This document shows positions 11,451 through 19,772 of a stretch of 25,905 nucleotides of DNA, one piece after another. Origin of the DNA: a virus; IMG/VR virus record IMGVR_UViG_3300030107_004755, positions 1-25,905 of that record; one strand, given 5' to 3'. The notes below the pieces were generated by a model. It worked only from the letters and a program-made list of their open reading frames with translations. It made no database searches and was not told where the DNA came from. Position 1 is the stretch's first letter. The number at the start of each line of letters is the position of its first letter. The position numbers and the translations under genes are program-made.

Positions 11451-13415
11451 ATGCCTCGTAAATATACCAAACGATCTGAATACTGGGAAAAATTTAAAAA
11501 GAATGAAGCTTCTATTGAAAGCCTCTTAAATGTTGAAGAGGAGGGTTTCTCTCCAGAGTTAATTGGAGATCCTATTTTTAGCTCTAAAGCATCTAGGTTA
11601 GATTCCCCAACTGCTAGAACTAAAGCCAGAACTAATGCAGTTACGACTTCAGGGCTTAGTAACAGGTTTGATAATATTAAAAATGGCATTTTGCCCTTTA
11701 ACTACGAAAAAGACGCGGCAGATGCGAAAGAGGCTGTAGAGCTTTGTCAGAAAGCTTACTTTAATATTTCTTCCTTTAGGGGAACTATAGACCTTCTTTC
11801 AGAGTTTGCAGATTCAGATATTTATCTTGAAGGAGGGACAGAAAAATCTAAAAAATTTATTGATGCTTGGTTTAAGAGAATCAGGATGCATGACATAAAG
11901 GAGCAATACTTCAGAGAATACTATCGGTCTGGCAATGTGTTTTTCTACAGGGTAGATGGTAAGATTCCTCTAAAGAATTCTCAAAAAATGCTAGAAGCAT
12001 ACGGAGCTAGCTCAAGAAAAGAAATACCAATTAGATATTTGTTAATTAATCCTACAGATATAGCGACCAAAGGTTCTGTGTCTTTTAGTGGTTATGAATA
12101 TTTTAAAGTTTTGTCTCCTTTTGAAATTTCTAGACTACAGAAACCAGAAACAGAGCATGAGGTAGAAGTTTTTAACTCTCTACCTGAAAATGTGCGAGAG
12201 GCACTCAAATCGGGCAAAAGCGCATATGCTATGACTAGGATTCAAATCAAACTTGATCCTCAGTTATTACATGTCGTTTTTGCTAAGAAGCAAGACTATG
12301 AGCCTTTAGCTATTCCTGTTGGCTATTCTGTTCTCGATGATCTTAACAGAAAAATAGAATTAAAAAATATTGATCAGGCAATTAGTCGTTCTATTGAAAA
12401 TGTTGTGCTTCTAGTGACTATGGGCAATGAGCCAGATAAAGGCGGCGTTAATCACAGGAACTTGGCAGCTATGCAACAGATATTCAAAAACCAGAGCGTT
12501 GGTCGTGTTCTTGTTTCTGACTATACCACAAAAGCTGATTTCATTATTCCTGATATCCGAAAAGTTGTCGGTCCAGAAAAATACGAAGTTATAAACAAAG
12601 ATATTGAGCAGGGTTTGCAAAATGTTCTTATCGGAGACTCAAAATATTCTGACACTCAGATTAAAATGAAAGTTTTCTTCCAAAGATTAGAGGAATCAAG
12701 GAGAGCCTTTTTAAATGATTTTATTAACCCAGAGATCAGAAGAATTTGTAAGGCTGCTGGGTTGCGTTCATGGCCAGAGGCGAAGTTCGCCAAAACCGAC
12801 ACTATGGATGATAACAACCTTTCTAAGTTGGCTACAAGGCTAATGGAGCTTGGTGTATTGACTCCAGAGCAAGGAATGCAGGTTGTCCACACTGGGGTCT
12901 TTCCTGATGCTAAGGACATGGAAAGCGCACAAGACAAGTTTAAGGAGCATAGAGAAAAAGGTCACTATATGCCACTTGTTAACACAATTAATTTATATGA
13001 TGAGTCAACTCCGCAAGGAGGAGATCCAGAACCAAAGGACGCTCAAAAACCTGTTTCTCCGTCAGGGGGTAGACCTATTGGAGTTTCTAACTCTTCTTAT
13101 TCAAAGAAAAACATAGTAGAGGCTACTAAAAGAATAAATGAATTTGAGCTTTTAGCCTTCAGGGAATTTGCTTCTAAGTTTGGCTTAAAGAGAATGTCTA
13201 AGCAGAAAAAAGAAATGGTTGCTCAAGTTTGCGAGTCTATTGTTATAGCAAAAGATGTTGCAGATTGGGAGCCAGCTTTATCTGAAATAGTAGAAGATTT
13301 AGACAAACTTACATCTCTTGCGGTTAATAAAAAAGTTCTTGAATTAGGGTGTCAGCATCAACTAGATGACTTAGCTTCTGCAATTTTATATCATTCAACT
13401 CAAATTTCTGTGTAA
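11451..13415 (+). CDS. Portal protein (654 aa)
   Basis: This forms the ring at the capsid vertex through which DNA enters and leaves. The segment FRGTIDLLSEFADSDIYLEG, the following FREYYRSGNVFFYRVDG, and the later ISRSIENVVLLVTMG and NVLIGDSKYSDTQIK stretches have the pattern of T4-gp20/SPP1-type portals. Position directly after terL supports the call. I place the start at ATG 11451 (MPRKYTKRSE), not the in-frame ATG at 11397, because the latter overlaps terL and its extra residues look non-coding. After about residue 550 a proline/glycine linker leads into a helical tail of about 100 residues, long for a portal and of unknown role. Confidence 0.85.
   Translation: MPRKYTKRSEYWEKFKKNEASIESLLNVEEEGFSPELIGDPIFSSKASRLDSPTARTKARTNAVTTSGLSNRFDNIKNGILPFNYEKDAADAKEAVELCQKAYFNISSFRGTIDLLSEFADSDIYLEGGTEKSKKFIDAWFKRIRMHDIKEQYFREYYRSGNVFFYRVDGKIPLKNSQKMLEAYGASSRKEIPIRYLLINPTDIATKGSVSFSGYEYFKVLSPFEISRLQKPETEHEVEVFNSLPENVREALKSGKSAYAMTRIQIKLDPQLLHVVFAKKQDYEPLAIPVGYSVLDDLNRKIELKNIDQAISRSIENVVLLVTMGNEPDKGGVNHRNLAAMQQIFKNQSVGRVLVSDYTTKADFIIPDIRKVVGPEKYEVINKDIEQGLQNVLIGDSKYSDTQIKMKVFFQRLEESRRAFLNDFINPEIRRICKAAGLRSWPEAKFAKTDTMDDNNLSKLATRLMELGVLTPEQGMQVVHTGVFPDAKDMESAQDKFKEHREKGHYMPLVNTINLYDESTPQGGDPEPKDAQKPVSPSGGRPIGVSNSSYSKKNIVEATKRINEFELLAFREFASKFGLKRMSKQKKEMVAQVCESIVIAKDVADWEPALSEIVEDLDKLTSLAVNKKVLELGCQHQLDDLASAILYHSTQISV
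13410..13415 (+). promoter_or_regulatory. GTGTAA motif before the protease/scaffold gene
   Basis: GTGTAA spans the last sense codon and stop of the portal gene and lies exactly 8 bp (GAAAAGAT) before the ATG at 13424, the same distance as at 11437 and 21164. Part of the match is imposed by the stop codon, so the evidence is weaker here. Confidence 0.3.
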
Positions 13416-13423
13416 GAAAAGAT

Positions 13424-14926
13424 ATGTCATTGGATGATTTTAACATTTGTTTGTTTGAAGGTAAAGTAAGAGAGATAAAAGACGAGGAGTTCGAATTATT
13501 TGGCCTTTCACAAGGAGCTATCCAAGAGGCAGCAGAATCTCTGTTGCCTGAAGGTTTCGACCCAGATCAGAATATCGACGTTTTACCTGTTGTCTTTAAC
13601 TTAGCAAAGGTTAATGAATTCAACAAAAATGGCGATGGCATTGATGCAAAAACTGCAATAGCTGCTATAAAACGATTTATCAATAAGCCGATTAACATCG
13701 AACACAAAAAAGATAAAATCGTCGGTCACATGATTAATGCGTCCTTCTCTGAACGAGAGTTTGACTTTAAAAATAACGATATTGAATCTTACGCCGATAA
13801 AAAAGAGCCGTTTTATATGAATGCTGCTGGCTTGATTTACAAGTCTGTTTATCCACAGCTAGCAGAAGCTATTGAAAATGCTTCGGAAGAAGATGATGAA
13901 ACCTATCAAAGTATTTCTACTAGTTGGGAATTAGCATTTAAAGAATTTGAAGTAGCTGTAGGATCAAAGTTTTTACAAGATTCTACTATTGCAACAGGTG
14001 TCGAAAAAGAGGGATTAAAACAATATGTCAAGGGTTTGGGTGGAAAAGGGGAAGACCCAGAAGGCAAGCCTGTTAACAGATTAATTGTTGGCCAAACTTA
14101 CCCATTAGGGGCGGCGTTAACAAGAAACCCTGCCGCTGCTGTAAGGGGTGTTTATACAAACAAAGATGAGTCAGACGATAAAAAAATAGAAAAAATTTCC
14201 CGAAACGCTAATATTAATGTAAAGTCTGACAAATTAAAAAACATTTTTAATATGGATAAAGAACAATTCGACCAACTTATTACTCAGTTGTCCAAGAGCG
14301 TTGCTTCCGCAGTGAAGGAAGGCTCTGAGGCTAAAACTGTTAGCGAGACTATCCGAGATACTCTCGTAGAACACAACGAGTCTTGGACAGCCAAGATGGA
14401 CGTTGAGAAGGAGGCTAAGGCGAAAGCCGAAGCAGAGCTTGCAGAGTTACAAGACTCTTTCAAGCAGACGAAAGAAGAACTAGATGCCCTTAAGAGCGAT
14501 GTGGAAGCGAAAGCTGCGGTTGATCTCTTTAATGATCGCATGAACTTCATTGACAGCGACTATGACCTTAATGAAAAGGAATTAGCCCTAGTCACCGCTG
14601 AAGTTAAGGAGCTTGGTTCTTCTGATGAAGATTTTAATTCCTATAAGGAAAAGCTTGAAGTTATTTTTGCTCATAAGCTGAAAAAGAATATCGAAGCTAA
14701 AGAAGCTGAGATTAAAGCTCGCATTGACGAAGCTGTAGCTAGCCGCGAAGAGGGAGATGATCCTGATGAAGAGGAGACTACAGAAGATGAAGAGCCAGCA
14801 GAAGAGCTTGAGGTTGAGGGAGATGAGGCAGAGGCATCTATTCCTAACAATAACGCAGAAGCAAGCGAAAAGATTTCTTTTGTCGAGAGGCTTAAGAAGA
14901 ACTTCTCTGTAGAAGTATCAAATTAA
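13424..14926 (+). CDS. Prohead protease fused to scaffold (500 aa)
   Basis: Residues 1-245 resemble phage prohead proteases: KPINIEHKKDKIVGHM (88-103) supplies a candidate catalytic histidine (H94) followed by the usual glycine, and YQSISTSWE (161-169) a candidate catalytic serine (S163, S165 or S167). LGAALTRNPAAAVRG (228-242) is a typical end of the protease domain. Residues about 270-500 are acidic and coiled coil (KAKAEAELAELQDSFKQTKE) with a very acidic linker near 443-470, as in scaffolding proteins. ATG 14252 (residue 277, MDKEQFDQL) is a possible internal start for a separate scaffold. The protein would shape the prohead and then cleave it. Active-site assignment is inferred. Confidence 0.75.
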   Translation: MSLDDFNICLFEGKVREIKDEEFELFGLSQGAIQEAAESLLPEGFDPDQNIDVLPVVFNLAKVNEFNKNGDGIDAKTAIAAIKRFINKPINIEHKKDKIVGHMINASFSEREFDFKNNDIESYADKKEPFYMNAAGLIYKSVYPQLAEAIENASEEDDETYQSISTSWELAFKEFEVAVGSKFLQDSTIATGVEKEGLKQYVKGLGGKGEDPEGKPVNRLIVGQTYPLGAALTRNPAAAVRGVYTNKDESDDKKIEKISRNANINVKSDKLKNIFNMDKEQFDQLITQLSKSVASAVKEGSEAKTVSETIRDTLVEHNESWTAKMDVEKEAKAKAEAELAELQDSFKQTKEELDALKSDVEAKAAVDLFNDRMNFIDSDYDLNEKELALVTAEVKELGSSDEDFNSYKEKLEVIFAHKLKKNIEAKEAEIKARIDEAVASREEGDDPDEEETTEDEEPAEELEVEGDEAEASIPNNNAEASEKISFVERLKKNFSVEVSN

Positions 14927-14944
14927 ACAATCAATTAATCAATT

Positions 14945-15577
14945 ATGGCTAACGAAATTACACGTTTACTGCCGTTTCGTCAATACGACGAGAATGATGT
15001 TATCAACTTCTATTCTCTCGATACCGAAACGGGCGAGGCGGGTTCTGTTGTTAAGATTAGTTCCGCTAATCTTACTGATGATCCTGTCAAGTATGTCCAG
15101 CGAGGGGACTCTGATTCCTTCCAGACTACTTTAGGCAAAGGTCTGTCCATGTATCCAGAGGTGCCTTACAAGGTCACCAAATGTAGTGATACTGGTGCGG
15201 GCGTTAAAGCAATCGGGATTCTTTTGCGCGATGTTCGCAATAAAGATGAGAACGGAGAGAACCTTCTTTACTACCCACAGAAAAAAGAGGAACTCCAGTG
15301 TGTTGTTTCTGGTGAGGCTGTTCCCGTAGCTACTCGGGGTCTGTTCACCATTAACACTAGGGGTCTTACAGACGGAGTTGTTCCTTCTGTTAATGACTAT
15401 GCTCTACCATCTAAGAATGGAACTATCACTGGTATCTCCAGTGCTACTCCTGCTAAACATGCAGAGCATCATGCCCATAACATTGGAAGCTTCATCGCTA
15501 CTGGTAATAGGGAATCTCAAGGTGGCACTACGGACGTTTTCGCTGGTGCTTATGCAATTCTTAAACTTCGCTGCTAA
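14945..15577 (+). CDS. Probable capsid decoration/stabilisation protein (210 aa)
   Basis: The 210-residue product starts MANEITRLLPFRQYDENDVI and is rich in beta structure and glycine/threonine, without charged repeats or membrane segments. It sits between the scaffold and the major capsid gene, the standard place for head decoration proteins. Codon use shifts here to the same strongly expressed style as the capsid gene. No Shine-Dalgarno sequence precedes it; the 18-bp gap is AT-rich. The family is not recognised from sequence alone, so the role is inferred from position and composition. Confidence 0.65.
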   Translation: MANEITRLLPFRQYDENDVINFYSLDTETGEAGSVVKISSANLTDDPVKYVQRGDSDSFQTTLGKGLSMYPEVPYKVTKCSDTGAGVKAIGILLRDVRNKDENGENLLYYPQKKEELQCVVSGEAVPVATRGLFTINTRGLTDGVVPSVNDYALPSKNGTITGISSATPAKHAEHHAHNIGSFIATGNRESQGGTTDVFAGAYAILKLRC

Positions 15578-15589
15578 TTATTTACGATC

Positions 15590-16735
15590 ATGAAAATCAC
15601 AATTAAAAGAACTGAAGATCAGTTAGCTCTTATCAGAGCAATGGGATCTAATAATCGTGAAGAGGCTTATGAGGCACAGGCAGCAGTTGCAGAACTGCTC
15701 GGGCCTGTTGTGTCGGAGGTTATCAATAACGCTCCTACCATCGGAAATCTTTATTCTACGATTTCTTATGGTGAAGACGACAACCCTTCCTTGCCTTTGG
15801 ATCTTTTCCACGATATCACTGATGAGGATTACATCGAGGTGTATTCTCAGCAGGTTGCTGGTGGGCTTCCTTACAGTCAAGTCTTTCCTGCTCACAACGA
15901 ACTTAAGTTCACGACTTACACTTTGGACAGTGCTCTTGCGTTTGATCGCAAGTATGTCCGTAAGGCGCGTCTTGACGTTGTAAGCAAGACTTTCACTAGG
16001 ATGGCTCAAGAGGTTTTACTTAAGCAAACGACTACTGCTTTCAATGTGCTTGCGACCGCTTTGGTTAAAGCAACTGGAACTAGCGGTGCTGCTGGAAACA
16101 GCGTTATCGCTTCTAGTGCAGAAAATCGTTTCGTGCTTGCTGACTTCAACAACTTAATCACTAAGAGTAAGCGGATCAACAGTTCCTTCAGTGGAGGAAC
16201 TCCTGTTGGTGGCGTTAAGTCTGGTATTTCGGACCTTCTTGTTTCTCCAGAAATGGTAGAAGAGCTTCGTGCTATGGCTTACAATCCAATCAACACCGCT
16301 GAAGCTCCTTACGGTTCTGCTGTTAAAGATAGTATTCCTGCTCCAGATCAGCTTCGTCAGGAGCTTTTCAGTGCCGCTGGTCTTCCGTCTTTCTACGGGA
16401 TCAACGTCATGGAGATCAACGAGATGGGTGTAGGACAGCGATTCAATAAGCTCTTCGGTGCTATTGTTGCATCTGAGGGTGCTACTGTTGCTGGACACGG
16501 AGGTGGTGGTTCAGATACATGGACGACTGCATCTGATGAGATTCTCATCGGAATCGACCGTTCTAAGGATGCGCTTATCCGTCCTACCGTTATCGGTGAG
16601 GGTTCCCCTGCCGAATTCCAAGTTCTTGTGGACGATCAGTTCTCTGTTCGTCAGAACAAGATCGGTTACTACGGTAAAGTTGAGGAGGGTCGCCTTTGCA
16701 TCGACAATAAGGCTCTTATCGGCTTGGTTGTGTAA
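15590..16735 (+). CDS. Major capsid protein (381 aa)
   Basis: This forms the icosahedral shell. The evidence is its position after protease/scaffold and decoration genes, a length typical of HK97-fold capsid proteins, and an N-terminal helical arm followed by mixed alpha/beta sequence. Segments such as LDSALAFDRKYVRKARLDVV, GISDLLVSPEMVEELRAMAY and EILIGIDRSKDALIRP match the helix-plus-beta style of HK97-type capsids. Codon use is uniform and looks adapted for high expression. A strong intrinsic terminator follows 24 bp after the stop. No cleavage site for a delta domain could be placed. Confidence 0.85.
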   Translation: MKITIKRTEDQLALIRAMGSNNREEAYEAQAAVAELLGPVVSEVINNAPTIGNLYSTISYGEDDNPSLPLDLFHDITDEDYIEVYSQQVAGGLPYSQVFPAHNELKFTTYTLDSALAFDRKYVRKARLDVVSKTFTRMAQEVLLKQTTTAFNVLATALVKATGTSGAAGNSVIASSAENRFVLADFNNLITKSKRINSSFSGGTPVGGVKSGISDLLVSPEMVEELRAMAYNPINTAEAPYGSAVKDSIPAPDQLRQELFSAAGLPSFYGINVMEINEMGVGQRFNKLFGAIVASEGATVAGHGGGGSDTWTTASDEILIGIDRSKDALIRPTVIGEGSPAEFQVLVDDQFSVRQNKIGYYGKVEEGRLCIDNKALIGLVV

Positions 16736-16759
16736 GCAAGCTTATGCTTCTAATAAAAA

Positions 16760-16790
16760 GAGTCGCCTCGAAAGGGGCGGCTCTTTTTTT
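16760..16790 (+). terminator. Intrinsic terminator after the major capsid gene
   Basis: GAGTCGCC (16760-16767) pairs with GGCGGCTC (16776-16783), including one G-T pair, around an 8-nt loop, followed by TTTTTTT (16784-16790). Confidence 0.85.
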
Positions 16791-16791
16791 A

Positions 16792-16820
16792 TTGATTTTT
16801 ATATAAATTTAGACTATCAT
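16792..16820 (+). promoter_or_regulatory. Sigma70-like promoter right after the terminator
   Basis: TTGATT (16792-16797), 17 bp, TATCAT (16815-16820), then five bases to the ATG at 16826. This repeats the leaderless spacing of the left arm on the + strand. A TATAAA at 16802 is an alternative -10. Confidence 0.5.
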
Positions 16821-16825
16821 GTATT

Positions 16826-17263
16826 ATGAGTAAGAAAAAGTCTGCTAAAAAGAAAAGTGCTCCTAAAATGAATGTTTCTAAAGGGGTTGAGAAGAAACAC
16901 CTTGAGGAATTTGATGTTACAGACGGCAAGGATCGGAGTGAAAAAGAAAAAAGAATAGAAGAAGTAAAGGAGCTTGAGGGTCTTCTAGGAATGCCTCAAA
17001 TGAATCCTTATGGAACTCTTCATAGAGATGTCTTTAGGAAGCGTTTAGAGGGTTGCAACGCCTCAGAACTGACGGATTTAGCAGCAAGAGTTGGGATTCC
17101 CAGAGAGAGAAATATGAATCTCTTGAGGAAGTCTCTTTTAAAGTCTTTTGATTTTTATGTGCAAAAACACAACGTAACTGTTCAAGGAACAGCGAAACCA
17201 ATTTTAGATCCAAGTTCCCCAGACTACGAATCTGCTGTAAAGTTATTTAAAGACGGTTTTTAA
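16826..17263 (+). CDS. Basic-tailed head-associated protein, unknown (145 aa)
   Basis: The N-terminus is very lysine-rich (MSKKKSAKKKSAPKMNVSKG). A charged helical middle follows (KDRSEKEKRIEEVKELEGLL), and the C-terminal domain has an arginine/leucine helix pattern (LTDLAARVGIPRERNMNLLR) reminiscent of a small DNA-binding SAP-like or head-tail fold. No firm family can be named. It is the first gene after the capsid terminator and starts the head-tail joining cluster; the next gene begins 3 bp after its stop. DNA contact inside the capsid is possible given the basic tail. Confidence 0.65.
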   Translation: MSKKKSAKKKSAPKMNVSKGVEKKHLEEFDVTDGKDRSEKEKRIEEVKELEGLLGMPQMNPYGTLHRDVFRKRLEGCNASELTDLAARVGIPRERNMNLLRKSLLKSFDFYVQKHNVTVQGTAKPILDPSSPDYESAVKLFKDGF

Positions 17264-17266
17264 TTA

Positions 17267-17755
17267 ATGAATGACTTAGGTGTTATAGCTAGCGGAATCG
17301 TAACATACGATTTCCCTAATGATACTGGCGCATATAATATGGGCTTTGTCTCTGGTTGGTTAGAAACCAATATTGGAGAGTTGAATGGTTTTATACATGA
17401 GGAGTTTGAAGTAAACTCTGATGGTGATATTAAAATGGGAGCAACTGGTCTCGCTGAAGTAGAAAAGAATATTTTCTCTTCTCTTTATGAAATTTGGTAT
17501 TATCAGAAATCAGCTAGAGAATCTTTAAGGTCTTTTACTTATTCTGATTCTGTTGACTGGGTTACCCTTAAAGAAGGGGATACAACTATTCAAAGACAGA
17601 ATAAAAATTCTGTTGCTAAGACATATAGAGATTTAGCAGATGAGTCTCAGAAAAAGCTAAACGATCTAATTTTCCAATATAATTATCAAAAGTCCTCGCC
17701 AATACAAGTTGCTGGGACAGATGGCACTTACAATCTATCGGGGAAATTAGTGTGA
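17267..17755 (+). CDS. Probable head-tail connector protein (162 aa)
   Basis: The 162-residue product begins MNDLGVIASGIVTYDFPNDT and contains a helical central part (EVEKNIFSSLYEIWYYQKSA). It lies between the capsid gene and the tail tube gene, in a run of five genes with gaps of 1-3 bp or overlaps. This is the place of neck and head-completion proteins in siphoviruses and myoviruses. Sequence alone does not identify which component it is. Confidence 0.55.
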   Translation: MNDLGVIASGIVTYDFPNDTGAYNMGFVSGWLETNIGELNGFIHEEFEVNSDGDIKMGATGLAEVEKNIFSSLYEIWYYQKSARESLRSFTYSDSVDWVTLKEGDTTIQRQNKNSVAKTYRDLADESQKKLNDLIFQYNYQKSSPIQVAGTDGTYNLSGKLV

Positions 17756-17756
17756 T

Positions 17757-18203
17757 ATGGCTTCTCTCCTTACAGATGCAGAAAAAACAGCAATTAATTC
17801 TGCGCTTAGTGACGTTCATGACACTTTCGCTAGAAATATTTATGTTTATGTAGAAGAAACATCCTCCGTCCCTGTAGAGCTAAATTATAATCCTTTATAT
17901 GGAAGGAGAAAAGATGCAGCCAAGATATCGTCAGAGCAGACCCTAACTAAGTATACTTATGCTGCTCGCGTTTTTTATAAAAACGAACAAAAAGAAGATA
18001 TTCTAGATGGCAACGGTCAAATGAATTTAATCGGTTCTGAGGGAGAGGTTAGGATAAAGGTTAAATCTGATGCTTATGAGAAAATAAAAATTTGCTCAAA
18101 GATAGAGATTGATGATCAGTTATTTGTTGTAGATGGAGATGCCAAGGTAATCGGTCCATTTGATGCTCAATTTTACTCTATTTTTCTGAAGCGTGAAAAC
18201 TAA
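17757..18203 (+). CDS. Probable head-closure/neck protein (148 aa)
   Basis: The product is 148 residues with a short N-terminal helix (MASLLTDAEKTAINSALSDV) and then a beta-rich body: VYVEETSSVPVELNYNPLYG, GEVRIKVKSDAYEKIKICSK, IEIDDQLFVVDGDAKVIGPF. A small beta-barrel of this size, one gene after the first connector, is typical of head-closure or stopper proteins. The start is one base after the previous stop and the stop overlaps the next start (TAATG). The assignment is by fold impression and order. Confidence 0.55.
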   Translation: MASLLTDAEKTAINSALSDVHDTFARNIYVYVEETSSVPVELNYNPLYGRRKDAAKISSEQTLTKYTYAARVFYKNEQKEDILDGNGQMNLIGSEGEVRIKVKSDAYEKIKICSKIEIDDQLFVVDGDAKVIGPFDAQFYSIFLKREN

Positions 18204-18844
18204 TGGCTGCGGGAAAATTCATGTCGGTATCAAAGCCCGTGGTGACTGTAAACGCCAAGGAGCTTTTAAGAGAGTTAACTGTAGATAGCCCAAATCAAAG
18301 AAGAATGGGAATGGCTCTTAGAGCCGTAATGAAGCCGAAAATAGAAGAGAGACAAAAAGAGCTTCAAAAACAATTTCAAATTCACCCTATTACTGTTGAG
18401 TTAGATGCTGGTCCCAGAGCGTCAAACACTAGTGGAACTTTAGGTGGTTACGGCAACCTTTTTTCTTTTATAGGATTTTCTTCTGGAGATAGGCCAACTG
18501 ATGTAATCTCTCAGATTTTTAACGAAAAAATTAGATTCAAAGTTAAAAGGGTCAATAAAAGCGGTAGATATACTGTTACATTTTTTATACCAGACGCAGA
18601 CGAGATATATGGATTAACTCCTGTTCCTTGGATGTCTGGGAAAAGTTGGGCTAAAAGTATTGAGGATGGCGGGTTAACTAACTTAGGGCAATATTTGTTT
18701 AGTAGTTCAGGGTTTGGGCAGTCTAGTTCAGGCACGGGTATACAAGTCAAAAATAGATCTTCTGGTGTAAGTCTTACTAGAACTCCTTATATTGGTAAGC
18801 TTATTGAGGATTTCAAACAAAGATTATTAAGATTAGATAAATGA
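18203..18844 (+). CDS. Probable tail-completion/joining protein (213 aa)
   Basis: The product starts MAAGKFMSVSKPVVTVNAKE, has a helical N-terminal third (MALRAVMKPKIEERQKELQK), then a beta-rich centre and a serine/glycine-rich loop (QYLFSSSGFGQSSSGTG), ending in a basic helix. Its overlap with both neighbours (TAATG before, ATGA after) and its place third after the capsid gene suggest a minor head-tail or tail-completion protein of HK97-gp10 type, but the match is not demonstrable by eye. Confidence 0.5.
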   Translation: MAAGKFMSVSKPVVTVNAKELLRELTVDSPNQRRMGMALRAVMKPKIEERQKELQKQFQIHPITVELDAGPRASNTSGTLGGYGNLFSFIGFSSGDRPTDVISQIFNEKIRFKVKRVNKSGRYTVTFFIPDADEIYGLTPVPWMSGKSWAKSIEDGGLTNLGQYLFSSSGFGQSSSGTGIQVKNRSSGVSLTRTPYIGKLIEDFKQRLLRLDK

Positions 18845-19725
18845 AAGCTCAGTTTGATCAAAATATTTTATCCAGTTTTTACCTATGGTTTGAGAACCGC
18901 TTATTAGGTGATACTGCGAAAGCGTATCAAACAGACTTGAGTAATGCTTTTACTTCTGGTTCTTTTTCAGATGTTCCTCCGACCCATATTGCATTTCAAG
19001 GAAAATACAGATCTCTAGTTGGAGAACATGGGGTTGACTCTCCTAATTCTGGATTCTTTTTAGGTGATGGTTTTATCACTGGTAACTATGACAAAAACGG
19101 AGGAGTTTTTACTGATTACGAAAATGGTAGACTTATATTTCCACAGGCATCTGGGGCTGAAATAGCAGACACGGCTCTAACCGCGAATTCTACAGTAAAA
19201 GAAGTAAATACCTACATCACTAATGATACAGATGCTCAAATCATAATTCACTCTGATTTTAAAGATAGCGCAACTGAGTTGCCATACCAATATGGGAAAA
19301 CTGATGAATATGACGAAACAACGTATTTTTTACCTGCTTGCTTTATTTCTGTAGCATCTTCAGATAATAAGGAATTTTCCTTTGGGGGAGAGGAGGACAC
19401 TAGAACCAAAATGAGAGTTATGGTGTTATCTTTTGATAATTACACGTTAGATTCTGTTCTTTCTCTATTTAGAGACACTGTAAGGAGAGATATAACTCAT
19501 ATACCGTATGGGGATTTCCCATACGGATTTTCCTTCTCGGTTAAGGATTTTCCCTATAGTTACGACAATTTGGTGTCCTCTCAGTCAGATCCTGTAAAAT
19601 CACATATTGAGAACGTCTCTGTGTCGAAAATAGTTTCAGAAAGAATCAGAGAAAACCTTAATAAAAACATTTCAATTGGCTATATAGACTTTGAATTATG
19701 CACTTATCGTTTCCCTAGACTATAA
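18841..19725 (+). CDS. Probable neck/tail-terminator-position protein (294 aa)
   Basis: The 294-residue product (MKAQFDQNILSSFYLWFENR...) has a helical N-terminus, a polar middle with many D, N and T residues, and a repeated-looking aromatic motif near residues 220-240 (HIPYGDFPYGFSFSVKDFPY). It is the last gene before the tail tube gene, the usual slot of the tail terminator, but it is longer than typical terminators (130-200 residues). It may be a fusion or a different neck component. No known domain was recognised. Confidence 0.5.
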   Translation: MKAQFDQNILSSFYLWFENRLLGDTAKAYQTDLSNAFTSGSFSDVPPTHIAFQGKYRSLVGEHGVDSPNSGFFLGDGFITGNYDKNGGVFTDYENGRLIFPQASGAEIADTALTANSTVKEVNTYITNDTDAQIIIHSDFKDSATELPYQYGKTDEYDETTYFLPACFISVASSDNKEFSFGGEEDTRTKMRVMVLSFDNYTLDSVLSLFRDTVRRDITHIPYGDFPYGFSFSVKDFPYSYDNLVSSQSDPVKSHIENVSVSKIVSERIRENLNKNISIGYIDFELCTYRFPRL

Positions 19726-19729
19726 ATCC

Positions 19730-19745
19730 GTGTAAGAAAGTGTAA
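19730..19745 (+). promoter_or_regulatory. Tandem GTGTAA motifs before the tail tube gene
   Basis: Two GTGTAA copies (19730-19735 and 19740-19745) occur with a 10-bp period, and TATAAA lies at 19721-19726. The ATG is at 19773, so the leader would be longer here than for the other genes. It is the largest gap in the head-tail cluster (47 bp). Confidence 0.4.
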
Positions 19746-19772
19746 ACATTTCACTTTTAAATTTAAAACAAC

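Noticed and set aside
16744-16806. A 20-codon frame with GTGTAA exactly 8 bp upstream of its ATG
   Set aside because: It runs through the capsid terminator hairpin and T tract, and its GTGTAA is the end of the capsid gene (Val codon plus stop). Treated as coincidence, and as a warning about how much weight the motif can bear.
5771-19726. TATAAA/TATAAAT boxes at 5771, 16802 and 19721 as T4-type late promoters
   Set aside because: Only three AT-rich matches, no constant distance to the starts, and one overlaps a stop codon. GTGTAA and the TTGATT/TATAAT pairs fit the spacing better.
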